Shown one piece after another: positions 42,061-50,730 of a DNA stretch of 64,000 bases. Both the position numbers and the translations under genes were made by a program. The notes below the pieces were generated by a model. It was given only the letters and a program-made list of their open reading frames with translations. It was not told the DNA's origin and did not search any database. How positions within the stretch are numbered: the first letter of the stretch is position 1; each line of letters starts with the position of its first letter. The stretch comes from M1-B18 sp048264125 (GTDB lineage Bacteria > Bacillota > Clostridia > Peptostreptococcales > Natronincolaceae): contig JBLXDM010000008.1 in assembly GCA_048264125.1 (NCBI GenBank), positions 186,001 through 250,000 of the forward strand, read 5' to 3'.

Positions 42061-42870
42061 TTGGACTTAACCAATTATTCGGAGGCTGCCATATTTGAGC
42101 ATAAATTTTGGTTGCAGGTATTGGGGGATCATGCAAGATTTATATTAAATGCACTTTCACCAAAGGAAACAATGACAATACAGAAGGCAAGCTATTTTAT
42201 AAACGTTTTTGACCAGCTGCTATTGGAGGCAAATAAGCAATTAACTGAGGAGCAGCTAAATGCTTTAACTCAGCAGGCCTATCATTATGCACAGGAAATT
42301 AGGCTATTTAAGCTGGAGCTTATAAAGCGTCAGCTTACCAAGGATATTGTGATAGAGCTGCCGCCTACCTTTATCAACCATATGGTAAATGAGGTAGAGG
42401 AGTATTTGCTGGTGCTTTGCTTCCTATTGTCCAAGCAAATACCCACCACCAGCTCAGTTTATCAGCATCTGGTATGGCTGCTGGATGCAGGCGGTCATGC
42501 CGCTGCCATAGATTCAGGATTGGATGCTGTAGAGAAAAAGCTGAAGGAAAAAAGCAGAGAGTTTAATAGTACCTTTGAAGGCTTTTATATTAAAGCCGTA
42601 GAGATGGCTGGCTTTATGAGAAGCGGATTAACGCATTTTCCGTCCCTCGCTAGATTTAACCTGGATGTTGCCTGTGTCATAGAAATGTTCAAGGATTTCA
42701 TCAGAGATCTAGAATGCCTTGACAAGGAAGATAAGGTATTGGGGACGCTAACACCGCTGCTATTGGACCACATGGCCAGAGAGGAATGCTATTATCTGAT
42801 AAAGCTGGCTCACGTATCAGAGGTTAAGATGCCAGACTGTGATCCGACAAAGCCCAGAAGCGGCCAGTAA
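42061..42870 (+). CDS. DUF2935 protein
   Basis: The 269-residue, wholly helical protein begins E-A-A-I-F-E-H-K-F-W and is organised as two similar halves, each with conserved His/Glu (E-H-K-F-W; H-M-A-R-E-E-C-Y-Y), typical of DUF2935, a four-helix-bundle family with putative metal-binding residues. The start is TTG with AAGGAGGG 8 nt upstream. It shares a terminator with the convergent ferritin gene, which makes an iron link tempting but unproved. Confidence 0.82.
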   Translation: MDLTNYSEAAIFEHKFWLQVLGDHARFILNALSPKETMTIQKASYFINVFDQLLLEANKQLTEEQLNALTQQAYHYAQEIRLFKLELIKRQLTKDIVIELPPTFINHMVNEVEEYLLVLCFLLSKQIPTTSSVYQHLVWLLDAGGHAAAIDSGLDAVEKKLKEKSREFNSTFEGFYIKAVEMAGFMRSGLTHFPSLARFNLDVACVIEMFKDFIRDLECLDKEDKVLGTLTPLLLDHMAREECYYLIKLAHVSEVKMPDCDPTKPRSGQ

Positions 42871-42873
42871 AAT

Positions 42874-42905
42874 AAAAATCCTCCATTTTATGGGAGGATT
42901 TTTAT
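42874..42905. terminator. Bidirectional terminator between DUF2935 and ferritin genes
   Basis: AAATCCTCC-ATTTTAT-GGGAGGATTTTT, A/T tracts on both sides. Confidence 0.85.
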
Positions 42906-42907
42906 TA

Positions 42908-43420
42908 TTATTTTTCTGTTATAGGTGGCGTAAAGGTTCTTTTGGCCAACTCAGCATCCAACATATAGATACCATGGCCACCTTCTCCAATACGCTTTAT
43001 TTTAGTTAAAAGGCCTCCCATGGTAGTAAGCTCCTCCACCTGTTCGTCAACAAACCAGTTTAAAAAGCTGACACAGGCATAATTCTTTTCGTTTACGGCT
43101 ATATCCATCAGATGATTGATTCTATCGGTTACAAATTCCTCATGCTTTAAAGCGGCGGTAAAAGCCTCCTCAAGGGATTGGAATTCATTTTGGGGCTCAT
43201 CAAAGGCTGTTATGTAGGCTCTTCCACCCAAATCATTAATAAAATTAAAGAATTTCATAGCATGGAATCTTTCTTCCTCAGCCTGTACTACAAAGAAATT
43301 GGCAAAGCCCTCCAGCTCAAGATGCTTGCAGTAGGCCGCCATTGCAAGGTAGTAGTTTGCAGAAAAAAATTCATGCTTTACCTGCTCATTAAATTCTGAC
43401 AATATTTTTTCTGATATCAT
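42908..43420 (-). CDS. ftnA: Ferritin (non-haem, FtnA type)
   Basis: The 170-residue four-helix protein has the ferroxidase-centre residues of bacterial ferritin: E near residue 17 (K-H-E-F-F-S-A-N-Y-Y), E-E-R-F-H-A-M-K, and D-E-Q-V-E-E. It oxidises and stores iron in a 24-mer. The promoter region is A/T rich and contains a GATAATTATT stretch that only weakly resembles a Fur box. It is divergent from the HAD phosphatase gene. Confidence 0.95.
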   Translation of the reverse strand: MISEKILSEFNEQVKHEFFSANYYLAMAAYCKHLELEGFANFFVVQAEEERFHAMKFFNFINDLGGRAYITAFDEPQNEFQSLEEAFTAALKHEEFVTDRINHLMDIAVNEKNYACVSFLNWFVDEQVEELTTMGGLLTKIKRIGEGGHGIYMLDAELAKRTFTPPITEK

Positions 43421-43605
43421 ATAGAATCCTCCTTTGATAATTATTTTTTTTATATTATTCCCCTTATTGTGTTATATCATCACACATAATCTTTTAATTG
43501 AATACCCGCTGTGGCTGCCATCAAACAGATGAGAGTAAATAGCAGGTTAAAATATCCTCTCCAATAGTATATAATTGATATATAAAAATAAAAGGGGAGT
43601 TATCA

Positions 43606-44493
43606 ATGACCTATAGGCTAATTGCCACCGACATGGATGGCACTATTTTACTGAAGGATAAAAGGCTGTCACAGTCCACCATAGCTGCCATAAAGGAGGC
43701 GAAAGACAAGGGGATAGATATAGTAATATGCACTGGAAGAACCTTCTCCAATGTACTGCCCTATCTGCCGCAGATCGGCATTGCCTGTAACATAATAACC
43801 AATAATGGCGCAGTAATTCGAGATAAGGATAGAAGGGTATTATTCACCAATTATATAAAGAGGCAGCAGATGGAGCAGCTGTTGACGGTGCTGGAAGCAG
43901 AGGATGACAAGGTTTATTATCATACAGCCGATGAAAACCTCACCTATATAAATAGCTTTATCAAACGGTTTAGGGTAGCCAAAATCTATATAAAGAGAAG
44001 AGGATTGCCCTTCTACAGAGAGTGGCAGGAAATTATCAGGAATGTATTCTTCAACAAAGGCCACAGGAGGATTAGCTACAGAGAGTACTTGGCAAAGGGT
44101 GGACAGTTTACAAGTGTATTCATCTATTCAGAAGAGCCAGAGCGACTTGCAGCATTGAAAAAAAGACTCATGGAGATAGAGGGAATTGAGATTACCGCCT
44201 CAGCAAATGATAACCTAGAGGTGCTGGATATTGCCTCCACTAAGGGCAATGCGTTAAAAAGACTTTCAGAGATGATGGGTATATCACAGGAGGAAATAAT
44301 TGCTGTAGGAGACCACTTGAATGACATCTCAATGATAAAATTTGCAGGACTAGGAGTTGCAATGGGAAATGGTGACGAGGAGGTACTGCGGGCCGCCGAT
44401 TGGGTAACCAGGTCAAACGAAGAAGAGGGCTTCAGCCACCTAGTAAAAACAATAACACAAGGGGACGGTTCTTCTGTGTTGCTTGAAGATTAA
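43606..44493 (+). CDS. Cof-type HAD-IIB phosphatase with repeat-derived C-terminus
   Basis: The 295-residue protein has D-M-D-G-T-I (catalytic Asp pair), C-T-G-R-T, T-N-N-G-A, K-G-N-A-L in motif III and G-D-H-L-N-D in motif IV, characteristic of Cof-type HAD phosphatases that act on sugar phosphates, FMN or similar. The last ~12 residues (T-Q-G-D-G-S-S-V-L-L-E-D) are encoded by a GGGGACGGTTC repeat (from 44454), so they are probably a recent extension. The natural family end would be near residue 282. Confidence 0.92.
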   Translation: MTYRLIATDMDGTILLKDKRLSQSTIAAIKEAKDKGIDIVICTGRTFSNVLPYLPQIGIACNIITNNGAVIRDKDRRVLFTNYIKRQQMEQLLTVLEAEDDKVYYHTADENLTYINSFIKRFRVAKIYIKRRGLPFYREWQEIIRNVFFNKGHRRISYREYLAKGGQFTSVFIYSEEPERLAALKKRLMEIEGIEITASANDNLEVLDIASTKGNALKRLSEMMGISQEEIIAVGDHLNDISMIKFAGLGVAMGNGDEEVLRAADWVTRSNEEEGFSHLVKTITQGDGSSVLLED

Positions 44494-44528
44494 CAGAGAA
44501 GAACACAGAGGGACGGTTCTCTTGTGTT
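44454..44528. repeat. GGGGACGGTTC repeat pair B, overlapping the HAD gene end
   Basis: Two direct units, AACACAAGGGGACGGTTC (44454-44471) and AACACAGAGGGACGGTTC (44502-44519), each followed by TTGTGTT or CTGTGTT, i.e. each unit is itself an imperfect palindrome. The first lies inside the upstream coding frame and provides its stop region. Confidence 0.8.
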
Positions 44529-44666
44529 CCCCTCTTGTGTTGCCTACGGAACAATTAGTTTATAATTAAGGGTAAAAAAACTTGTAGCTTCAAAGATTTG
44601 GAAAATGTGGGAACTTTTCTAAATTTATATCGTCAAAGTAGAAAAGAAATATAGGAGATGATGTAA

Positions 44667-45893
44667 ATGAAGAAATTAACTTTTATAATGTTTCTTATGG
44701 CATTAGCTGTATTACCAATAGCAGGCTGCTCTAGGGTGATTAATAATAGTCAAGCCTATAGCTACAATAGAGAGAAGGCAGATCTAAGCTTTGTAGAAGG
44801 CAATAAGGCCTTTGCCTTTGATATTTTCAGAGAAATTAATGCTGAGGATAGGGATCAAAGTGTGTTTATTTCCCCTTTGAGTATCTCTACTGCTCTTTCT
44901 ATGACATATCAAGGGGCTAGGGGAACTACTAAGGATTCTATGGCGGAAGCTCTAGGCTATAAAGAGATAGACATTGAAGGCTTAAACGAAAGCTACAAAA
45001 ATCTTTTATTATATTTAATGCAAGACGATAGCAAGCTTCAATTAAGCATTAACAACTCAATTTGGATTAGAGAAGGCAATGAGGTAGCAAAGGATTTTTT
45101 AGCTGTTAATAGGGATGCATTTAACTCATATATTGCTGAAGTAGATTTCACAAAGGAAAATTCCATAAAAGAAATCAACAAATGGATAGATGATGCCACC
45201 AAGGGAAAAATTAGTGAAATGGTGCAATATCCAGTATCTGAAGACACCCTAATGTATTTGATTAATGCTATTTATTTTAAAGGTGATTGGACAAATAAAT
45301 TTGATATAAAAAATACATTTAGCTCGGAATTTGTGCAAGGCGATGGGAATAAACAGCAAGCTGATATGATGAGTAAAACCGGTAAATTTGATTATAGCGC
45401 AGGTAATGATTATGAAGTAGTGAGACTACCCTATGGTGATGGGAATACGGCTATGTATTGCATTTTACCGAATGAAGGCATAGAGATAAATGAGTTTATA
45501 GAATTAATGAGCATAGAAAAATGGGATGAAATAAAAAAGGGCATATCTACAAGGAATGATGTATTAGTTCAAATACCTAGATTTAAGCTTCAATATGGAA
45601 TAAAGGAGCTTGAAAACAGCTTAACCAAATTAGGCATGGGTGAAGCCTTTAGCGACTTTGCTGATTTCACAGGAATAAGAGAAAATGTAGCTATAAGCAG
45701 CGTTCTCCATAAGGCTATTATTGAGGTAAATGAGGAAGGCAGTGAGGCAGCAGCAGCAACAGTGGTTGAAGTAGGGGTAACATCAGCAATGCCAAACCCT
45801 ATAACCTTTATAGCCAATAGACCGTTTATGTTTATTATAGCGAATGATGAAACCGATACAATTCTCTTTATGGGAAAATTATTAAGCATTTAA
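44667..45893 (+). CDS. Serpin-family protease inhibitor (lipoprotein)
   Basis: The 408-residue protein has a lipobox I-A-G-C-S and a complete serpin fold: F-I-S-P-L-S-I, N-A-I-Y-F-K-G-D-W, L-P-N-E-G and F-I-A-N-R-P-F-M-F. The reactive-loop hinge E-E-G-S-E-A-A-A-A-T has small residues at P12-P9, so it should be inhibitory. Counting from the hinge puts P1-P1' at Thr-Ser, implying an elastase- or subtilisin-like target (inference). Clostridial serpins are known, some on cellulosomes; no dockerin is present here. Confidence 0.93.
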   Translation: MKKLTFIMFLMALAVLPIAGCSRVINNSQAYSYNREKADLSFVEGNKAFAFDIFREINAEDRDQSVFISPLSISTALSMTYQGARGTTKDSMAEALGYKEIDIEGLNESYKNLLLYLMQDDSKLQLSINNSIWIREGNEVAKDFLAVNRDAFNSYIAEVDFTKENSIKEINKWIDDATKGKISEMVQYPVSEDTLMYLINAIYFKGDWTNKFDIKNTFSSEFVQGDGNKQQADMMSKTGKFDYSAGNDYEVVRLPYGDGNTAMYCILPNEGIEINEFIELMSIEKWDEIKKGISTRNDVLVQIPRFKLQYGIKELENSLTKLGMGEAFSDFADFTGIRENVAISSVLHKAIIEVNEEGSEAAAATVVEVGVTSAMPNPITFIANRPFMFIIANDETDTILFMGKLLSI

Positions 45894-45919
45894 CACAGGG
45901 GGACGGTTCTCTTGTGTTC
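45892..45919. repeat. GGGGACGGTTC repeat, single unit C
   Basis: AACACAGGGGGACGGTTC (45892-45909) plus CTTGTGTT; its first two bases are part of the serpin TAA stop codon. Confidence 0.8.
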
Positions 45920-46039
45920 CTCTCAGAGTGATTAATCTATAATTAATGTTTAGTGTTTAGTAAATTCAGTTTAAAAGATCAGATATAATAGATATGACGG
46001 ATGATGTTGAAAAATAGACATTTTATAGGTGGATCACCT

Positions 46040-46080
46040 AACACGAGACAAGCAATGCTTACATGCCTCGTGTTTTTTTA
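46040..46080 (+). terminator. Terminator downstream of the serpin
   Basis: AACACGAG (46040-46047) pairs with CTCGTGTT (46067-46074), followed by T's. The region from here to 46291 is A/T rich, and I see no gene or structured RNA in it. Confidence 0.7.
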
Positions 46081-46291
46081 TAGAATTTACCCGGTCTAAC
46101 ATAGTTAGGCCTAAAGAAAATAAAAAAACAATTATTTTTAGTAATATTATAATCCTTATTTAAGTAATATGATTATGTATCAAAAGCTGCGTCCATAGAT
46201 GGGTCTATTGTTTTATGTTTATTTAACCTTTTTTTTGGTAGTAATAGAATATATATAAAATCTGCAAAATAACACGTCAGGAGGGATTGAA

Positions 46292-47287
46292 ATGGTAAAT
46301 TTGGAAACTAGCTACATGGGTATTAAGCTAAAGAATCCGATTGTTGTGGGTGCCAGTGCGCTAACCGGGAATATCGAAAGCATAAAGCGTATGGCGGCGG
46401 CGGGGGCTGCTGCTATAGTAATCAAATCCTTATTTCAGGAGGAGATACAGCTTAAGAGCTGGAAATTTGATGAATATGTCAATCGCTATAATGACCTTCA
46501 TGCAGAAATGACCACCCAATATCCCACATTGGTACATAGAGGAGCAGAGGCTCATATTTACTGGGTTAAAAGGGCCAAAGAGGCAGTATCGATTCCTGTT
46601 ATAGCCAGTATAAATGCAGTTGACGAGGATGCATGGGTTGAATATGCTAAGAGTCTTGAGAAGTCGGGAGTGGATGGCTTAGAGCTAAATTTTTATAGCC
46701 TCCCTAAAGGACCGGAATTTGGCTCGGAGGAGCTGGAGGAAAGGCAGCTGGAGGTACTAGCCAAGGTAAAGGCAGCTGTTAATATCCCTGTAGGCGTTAA
46801 GCTAAGCTCAAATTATACTAATATTTTTGCCTTTGTGAAAAGGCTGGAGCAGCAGGGGGCCGATGGCGTGGTTCTATTCAACAGATTATTTCAACCGGAT
46901 ATAGATATCATTAATGAAGAGGAAATTGCAAGCTTTGACCTTTCAACTTCAACGGACAACAGGCTTTCTCAGCGTTGGGCTGGGCTTTTGAGTGATAGCA
47001 TGGATATGGAAATATGCTGCAATACCGGTATTATGACGGGTGAGGATGCTATCAAAATGATGTTAGCCGGTGGATCTGCGGTTCAGGTGGTCAGCACATT
47101 ATATAAAAACAATATTGAGTACATCGAGACTATGTTAAGGGATATTGTAAATTGGATGGGGGACAAAGGCTACAAAAACGTAGGTGATTTCAGGGGTAAG
47201 CTAAGCAAGGCAAAATCCAACGATCCTTGGGCCTATGAAAGGGTTCATTATATAAAACAGCTATTGTCTAAGGAGGATACTGTTTAG
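46292..47287 (+). CDS. Dihydroorotate dehydrogenase-like protein
   Basis: The 331-residue TIM-barrel flavoprotein has L-K-N-P-I-V-V-G-A-S near the start, V-I-A-S-I-N, G-L-E-L-N-F-Y, V-G-V-K-L-S and C-N-T-G-I-M-T-G-E-D, matching the PyrD-like group called 'dihydroorotate dehydrogenase-like'. In true PyrD the catalytic base is a Cys or Ser; neither lies in the usual loop, and no pyr genes are adjacent, so it is probably not the pyrimidine enzyme. A small basic protein gene and a glutamate-synthase-like gene follow. Confidence 0.85.
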   Translation: MVNLETSYMGIKLKNPIVVGASALTGNIESIKRMAAAGAAAIVIKSLFQEEIQLKSWKFDEYVNRYNDLHAEMTTQYPTLVHRGAEAHIYWVKRAKEAVSIPVIASINAVDEDAWVEYAKSLEKSGVDGLELNFYSLPKGPEFGSEELEERQLEVLAKVKAAVNIPVGVKLSSNYTNIFAFVKRLEQQGADGVVLFNRLFQPDIDIINEEEIASFDLSTSTDNRLSQRWAGLLSDSMDMEICCNTGIMTGEDAIKMMLAGGSAVQVVSTLYKNNIEYIETMLRDIVNWMGDKGYKNVGDFRGKLSKAKSNDPWAYERVHYIKQLLSKEDTV

Positions 47288-47331
47288 TCATCCATCAGGT
47301 TATTCTGCCAATAATAATGAGGGGGAGTAAA

Positions 47332-47520
47332 ATGAAGCTAAGCAAAGGGAAGAAAATCGAAATAGGGTCGATTGAGATACCCTATAAGACACCATCAGTT
47401 AAAGGGGCAAAAAAGACGATTAATAAGACATTGAAAAAGCTCAAGAGCAAGAAGCTTATAAAAAAACTGTCTTCAGACGGCAATAAGCTGCTAAAAAGCC
47501 TCAGAGGTAGCAAAAAGTAA
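47332..47520 (+). CDS. Small strongly basic protein, not recognised
   Basis: A 62-residue protein with about 21 Lys and 1 Arg, and no Cys, preceded by GGGGGAG. The high Lys content suggests nucleic-acid or ribosome binding (inference). It has no family I recognise and ends at a strong terminator. Too small to be sure, but RBS, stop and terminator support expression. Confidence 0.6.
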   Translation: MKLSKGKKIEIGSIEIPYKTPSVKGAKKTINKTLKKLKSKKLIKKLSSDGNKLLKSLRGSKK

Positions 47521-47525
47521 TATCA

Positions 47526-47557
47526 ACACCCAGCCTTTTGGTTGGGCTTTTTTTTTG
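47526..47557 (+). terminator. Terminator after the small basic protein
   Basis: CCCAGCC-TTTT-GGTTGGG followed by T9. Confidence 0.85.
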
Positions 47558-47699
47558 TTCATTGAAAGCTCGGTATATCAGCTTTACAAAAAACTTATCA
47601 CTTCATCCAGGCTTAAAGAGCAGCTTTTCTTCATGGGGTAGTATTTTCATTAAACTATGGAAATAATAGCTTTAATCTAATAATAAAGAGGTGTATATT

Positions 47700-49007
47700 A
47701 TGCTAGGTGAAGGTGTTATACAAAACATAATAGCAGAGGGCTTGGAAAGAATGAGGGAGGTTGAAAGCATTAAGGGCCCCCATAATGTTTTCGGATATAG
47801 TCTGCTAAAAATAGCTGAAATCGGAGAACGGGCAAAGCATGGCGTACCGGTTCAGGAGCTGTATGGTTCTACTAGAAGGCTGCCCACCTTTGAGGAGCTT
47901 ATGTTTATTCCCGCCATGATAGATAAGCTGCCGGTGGAGCCTAAGACTGTAAACACAAGCATTACAATAGGAAAGGGATGCAATAGGCCGCTGACACTGT
48001 CTACCCCTATAATGCTTAGTGCTATGGCCTTTGGGATATCTGTTTCAAAGGAGGTAAAAATATGCTGGGGCAAGGCCTCGGCTATGGTTGATACTGCCTG
48101 CAATTCAGGGGATGCTGGGTTTTTCCCAGAGGAGAGGAAGTACGCAAAGCATTACATCGTCCAGTTCAATAGAGGAAGATTCGGTAATTCTGATGAGGAG
48201 CTGAAGCAGGCGGATGCAATTGAAATACGCTTTGGACAGGGGGCATTGGGGGCATTGCCGGAAACCTTAGACGGCGCAGACGTGACGGCGGATATTGCAA
48301 AGCAGCTTGGGGTAAAGCCTCATCAAAGCGTAACCAGACCACTATATCACCCAGAAATACAACGTGGAGGCAGCTTAAAGGATATCGTTGAGCTGGTAAG
48401 GCGTATTAATCCTGATGTGCCGGTAGGGGTAAAAATGGCTTGCGGAAGGATAGAGGCAGACCTACAGCATATAATTGATGCAAAATGCGATTTCGTGACA
48501 ATAGACGGTGCTGGTGGCGGTACAGCCGGTTCGCCGGAGGTTACCATTAATAATCTAGGGATACCTTTAGTATATGCCATACCAATAGCCCACAATTACC
48601 TGGTAAAAAGGGGTGTCAGAGACAGAATCAGCTTAATTGCCACCGGTGGCTTAAGGGACGCAGGGGACTATATGAAGGCGTTGGCTTTGGGAGCGGATGC
48701 GATTTATACAGGGGAAACCGCCATAGTTGCAATGGCATATAGCCAGCTCCACAAGGTGCCAGTAGGAACAAGCCCTGCCGAAATGTACCTGTCATGGGGA
48801 AAGCATAATGACCTGTTGGATATAGAGGAGGCGTCTAAGGCCTTAGGGAATTATTTAAAGGCCTCCACAACGGAGCTGACTCTTCTGACGGGAATGGTTG
48901 GGAAGGATGATGTAAGGAAGGTTAACAAGGATGATATGATAGCCCTGTCGGAGATAATCGCTAGAGGTACAGGGGTAAGATGTGTAGGGGGAGGGGATAG
49001 AGAATAG
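47700..49007 (+). CDS. FMN-binding glutamate synthase-family protein (GltB central domain type)
   Basis: The 435-residue TIM-barrel protein has the FMN-binding glutamate synthase pattern: L-S-T-P-I-M-L-S-A-M-A-F, G-Q-G-A-L-G, V-G-V-K-M-A-C-G-R-I, D-G-A-G-G-G-T-A-G-S-P and I-A-T-G-G-L-R-D-A-G-D. It lacks the glutamine amidotransferase domain and the 3Fe-4S region is not obvious, so alone it is not a complete glutamate synthase. ATG at 47700 fits AAAGAGGTG; a GTG at 47691 overlaps it. Role unknown. Confidence 0.86.
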   Translation: MLGEGVIQNIIAEGLERMREVESIKGPHNVFGYSLLKIAEIGERAKHGVPVQELYGSTRRLPTFEELMFIPAMIDKLPVEPKTVNTSITIGKGCNRPLTLSTPIMLSAMAFGISVSKEVKICWGKASAMVDTACNSGDAGFFPEERKYAKHYIVQFNRGRFGNSDEELKQADAIEIRFGQGALGALPETLDGADVTADIAKQLGVKPHQSVTRPLYHPEIQRGGSLKDIVELVRRINPDVPVGVKMACGRIEADLQHIIDAKCDFVTIDGAGGGTAGSPEVTINNLGIPLVYAIPIAHNYLVKRGVRDRISLIATGGLRDAGDYMKALALGADAIYTGETAIVAMAYSQLHKVPVGTSPAEMYLSWGKHNDLLDIEEASKALGNYLKASTTELTLLTGMVGKDDVRKVNKDDMIALSEIIARGTGVRCVGGGDRE

Positions 49008-49009
49008 TG

Positions 49010-49050
49010 AAAGCAAACAAAAATGCCTAGTGCATTTTTGTTTGCTTTAT
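49010..49050. terminator. Bidirectional-looking terminator
   Basis: AAAGCAAACAAAAATGC (49010-49026) pairs perfectly over 17 bp with 49032-49048. Confidence 0.88.
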
Positions 49051-49136
49051 GAATAAAAGCATTGAATATATCTATATTTTCTGAAAAATTAGGGCTATAA
49101 TAGTTCTACAGGTAATTAATAACAGGAGGGGATAAT

Positions 49137-49535
49137 ATGGAGAGAACTTTAGTAATCATTAAGCCGGATGGACTGGTTAGGGGGCTTGTGGGTGATATCA
49201 TCAGCAGGTTTGAGAAACGGGGCTTTACACTGGTGGAGGGGAAGCTTATGCAGGCAGACAGGGTTACTGTAGAGCAGCATTATGAGGAGCATAGGGGTCG
49301 CAGCTATTTTGAAGAGCTGGTTAATTATATAGTAGAAGGACCTGTATTTGTGCTTGTTATAGAAGGCAACAGGGTAATAGATACTGTTAGAACCATGATA
49401 GGCAATAAGGACCCTGTTATAGCACAACCGGGAACAATTCGCGGAGATTATGCCAACAATATAACAAAAAATATCATACATGCCTCTGACGGTATTTCAT
49501 CGGCGGAGCGGGAGATAGGAATCTGGTTTAGCTAA
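49137..49535 (+). CDS. ndk: Nucleoside-diphosphate kinase
   Basis: The 132-residue protein has K-P-D-G near the start and N-I-I-H-A-S-D-G, in which His is phosphorylated. It equilibrates NTP pools using ATP. It is slightly shorter than typical Ndk (~140-150), with a compact C-terminus. The pyroglutamyl peptidase gene follows after 25 bp. Confidence 0.95.
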   Translation: MERTLVIIKPDGLVRGLVGDIISRFEKRGFTLVEGKLMQADRVTVEQHYEEHRGRSYFEELVNYIVEGPVFVLVIEGNRVIDTVRTMIGNKDPVIAQPGTIRGDYANNITKNIIHASDGISSAEREIGIWFS

Positions 49536-49560
49536 TATAAGCCTACAAGGGGGAATATTT

Positions 49561-50202
49561 ATGTTGGTATTAGTTACAGCCTTCGACGCCTTTGGAGGAG
49601 AGAAAATCAATGCCTCTTGGGAGGCTCTGAAGCTGCTGTCAGAGGAAATAGGCGGCAGCATAGTTATAAAAAAACAGCTGCCCACAGTCTTTAAAAGGAG
49701 CTTTGAGGATTTGAGGGCACATATAGAAGCCAATAAGCCGGATATAGTGCTAAGCCTCGGTCAGGCCGCCGGTCGAAGCGGTATTTCAATCGAAAGAGTG
49801 GCTATAAATATTGATGATGCCAGAATACCCGACAATGATGGCAATCAACCAATCGATGAGCCGATAGTTGATAACGGACCGTCAGCATTTTTTTCAACCC
49901 TGCCAATAAAGGCCATGGCGGCTGAAATACATAAATTGGGAATTGAGGCCTCTATATCCAATACAGCAGGAACCTTTGTCTGCAATCATATAATGTATTT
50001 ACTGCTGCATCATACCAATAGCCAAGAGCTTCGATATAGAGGAGGCTTTATTCATATACCCTGCATTAAGGAACAGGTGGAGGAGAAGCCACAGCTGCCC
50101 TATATGGAGCTGCAGGATATCGTAAAAGGGCTGGAGGCAGCAATAGAAGCTGCTTGTAGGGAAGCTACGGATATAAAGGAAATTGGAGGAGAGCTTTATT
50201 AA
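49561..50202 (+). CDS. pcp: Pyroglutamyl-peptidase I
   Basis: The 213-residue cysteine peptidase has G-Q-A-A-G-R near the catalytic Glu, E-R-V-A-I-N, and N-T-A-G-T-F-V-C-N-H with the nucleophile Cys, plus a C-terminal I-H-I-P catalytic His. It removes N-terminal pyroglutamate from peptides. It starts with GGGGG RBS soon after ndk. Confidence 0.93.
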   Translation: MLVLVTAFDAFGGEKINASWEALKLLSEEIGGSIVIKKQLPTVFKRSFEDLRAHIEANKPDIVLSLGQAAGRSGISIERVAINIDDARIPDNDGNQPIDEPIVDNGPSAFFSTLPIKAMAAEIHKLGIEASISNTAGTFVCNHIMYLLLHHTNSQELRYRGGFIHIPCIKEQVEEKPQLPYMELQDIVKGLEAAIEAACREATDIKEIGGELY

Positions 50203-50212
50203 TCTGCAATCC

Positions 50213-50240
50213 AACAGAGCTATTTAATGGCTCTGTTTTT
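50213..50240 (+). terminator. Terminator after pcp
   Basis: AACAGAGC-TATTTAATG-GCTCTGTT with T's following. Confidence 0.78.
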
Positions 50241-50308
50241 CTATTGATTAGTACATGCATATCGGTGGTAACTATTTAATATATTTTGAATCTAAGGGGG
50301 TTAAACAT

Positions 50309-50704
50309 ATGGTGGATGCAATGGGATGGTTAAATTTAGTATTGGTATTGATTATGGCCTCAATATATCCGATTAAAAGGGCTGCAACAGCTAAGCCTCA
50401 CGGGCCGGGAAAGGGAAATAACGGTAGAAGCATGGCCTTGTATAAGAGAATGAGGCTTTTGCACCCATTACTTGGTGGTCTTATAATCGTTTTGGGTCTG
50501 ATACATGGCTATCTTGCTCTGGGGACAATTAGGCCCCACACAGGGCTTTTGGTGGTTATTACCATCATTTTGATGGGAGCCATAGCAATTTTTGGACCGA
50601 AAATGAAGGTATTGAGAAAAAAGTGGCGAAATCTACATAGAGGAATGGGATTGATACTACTGATCTTCGTAGTATTACATTTGTTTTGGAGAAATTTGAT
50701 TTAA
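50309..50704 (+). CDS. Small four-helix membrane protein, cytochrome b561-like His pattern
   Basis: The 131-residue protein has four membrane segments and conserved-looking His residues at helix ends: L-H-P-L-L-G, L-I-H-G-Y-L, L-H-R-G-M-G and V-L-H-L-F. Such pairs can bind two haems as in cytochrome b561 or ferric-reductase-like domains (inference; not recognised with certainty). ATG at 50309 follows AAGGGGG. The next gene follows after 26 bp. Confidence 0.7.
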   Translation: MVDAMGWLNLVLVLIMASIYPIKRAATAKPHGPGKGNNGRSMALYKRMRLLHPLLGGLIIVLGLIHGYLALGTIRPHTGLLVVITIILMGAIAIFGPKMKVLRKKWRNLHRGMGLILLIFVVLHLFWRNLI

Positions 50705-50730
50705 AGCTCAAAGGAAAAGAGGTTTTTAAG

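Noticed and set aside
43433..43460. Fur box before ferritin
   Set aside because: Only a loose GATAATTATT match in A/T-rich DNA; not enough symmetry to call.
49137..49535. Short Ndk as a truncated pseudogene
   Set aside because: All active-site motifs, including the phosphorylated His, are present; slightly short Ndk proteins are normal in Firmicutes.
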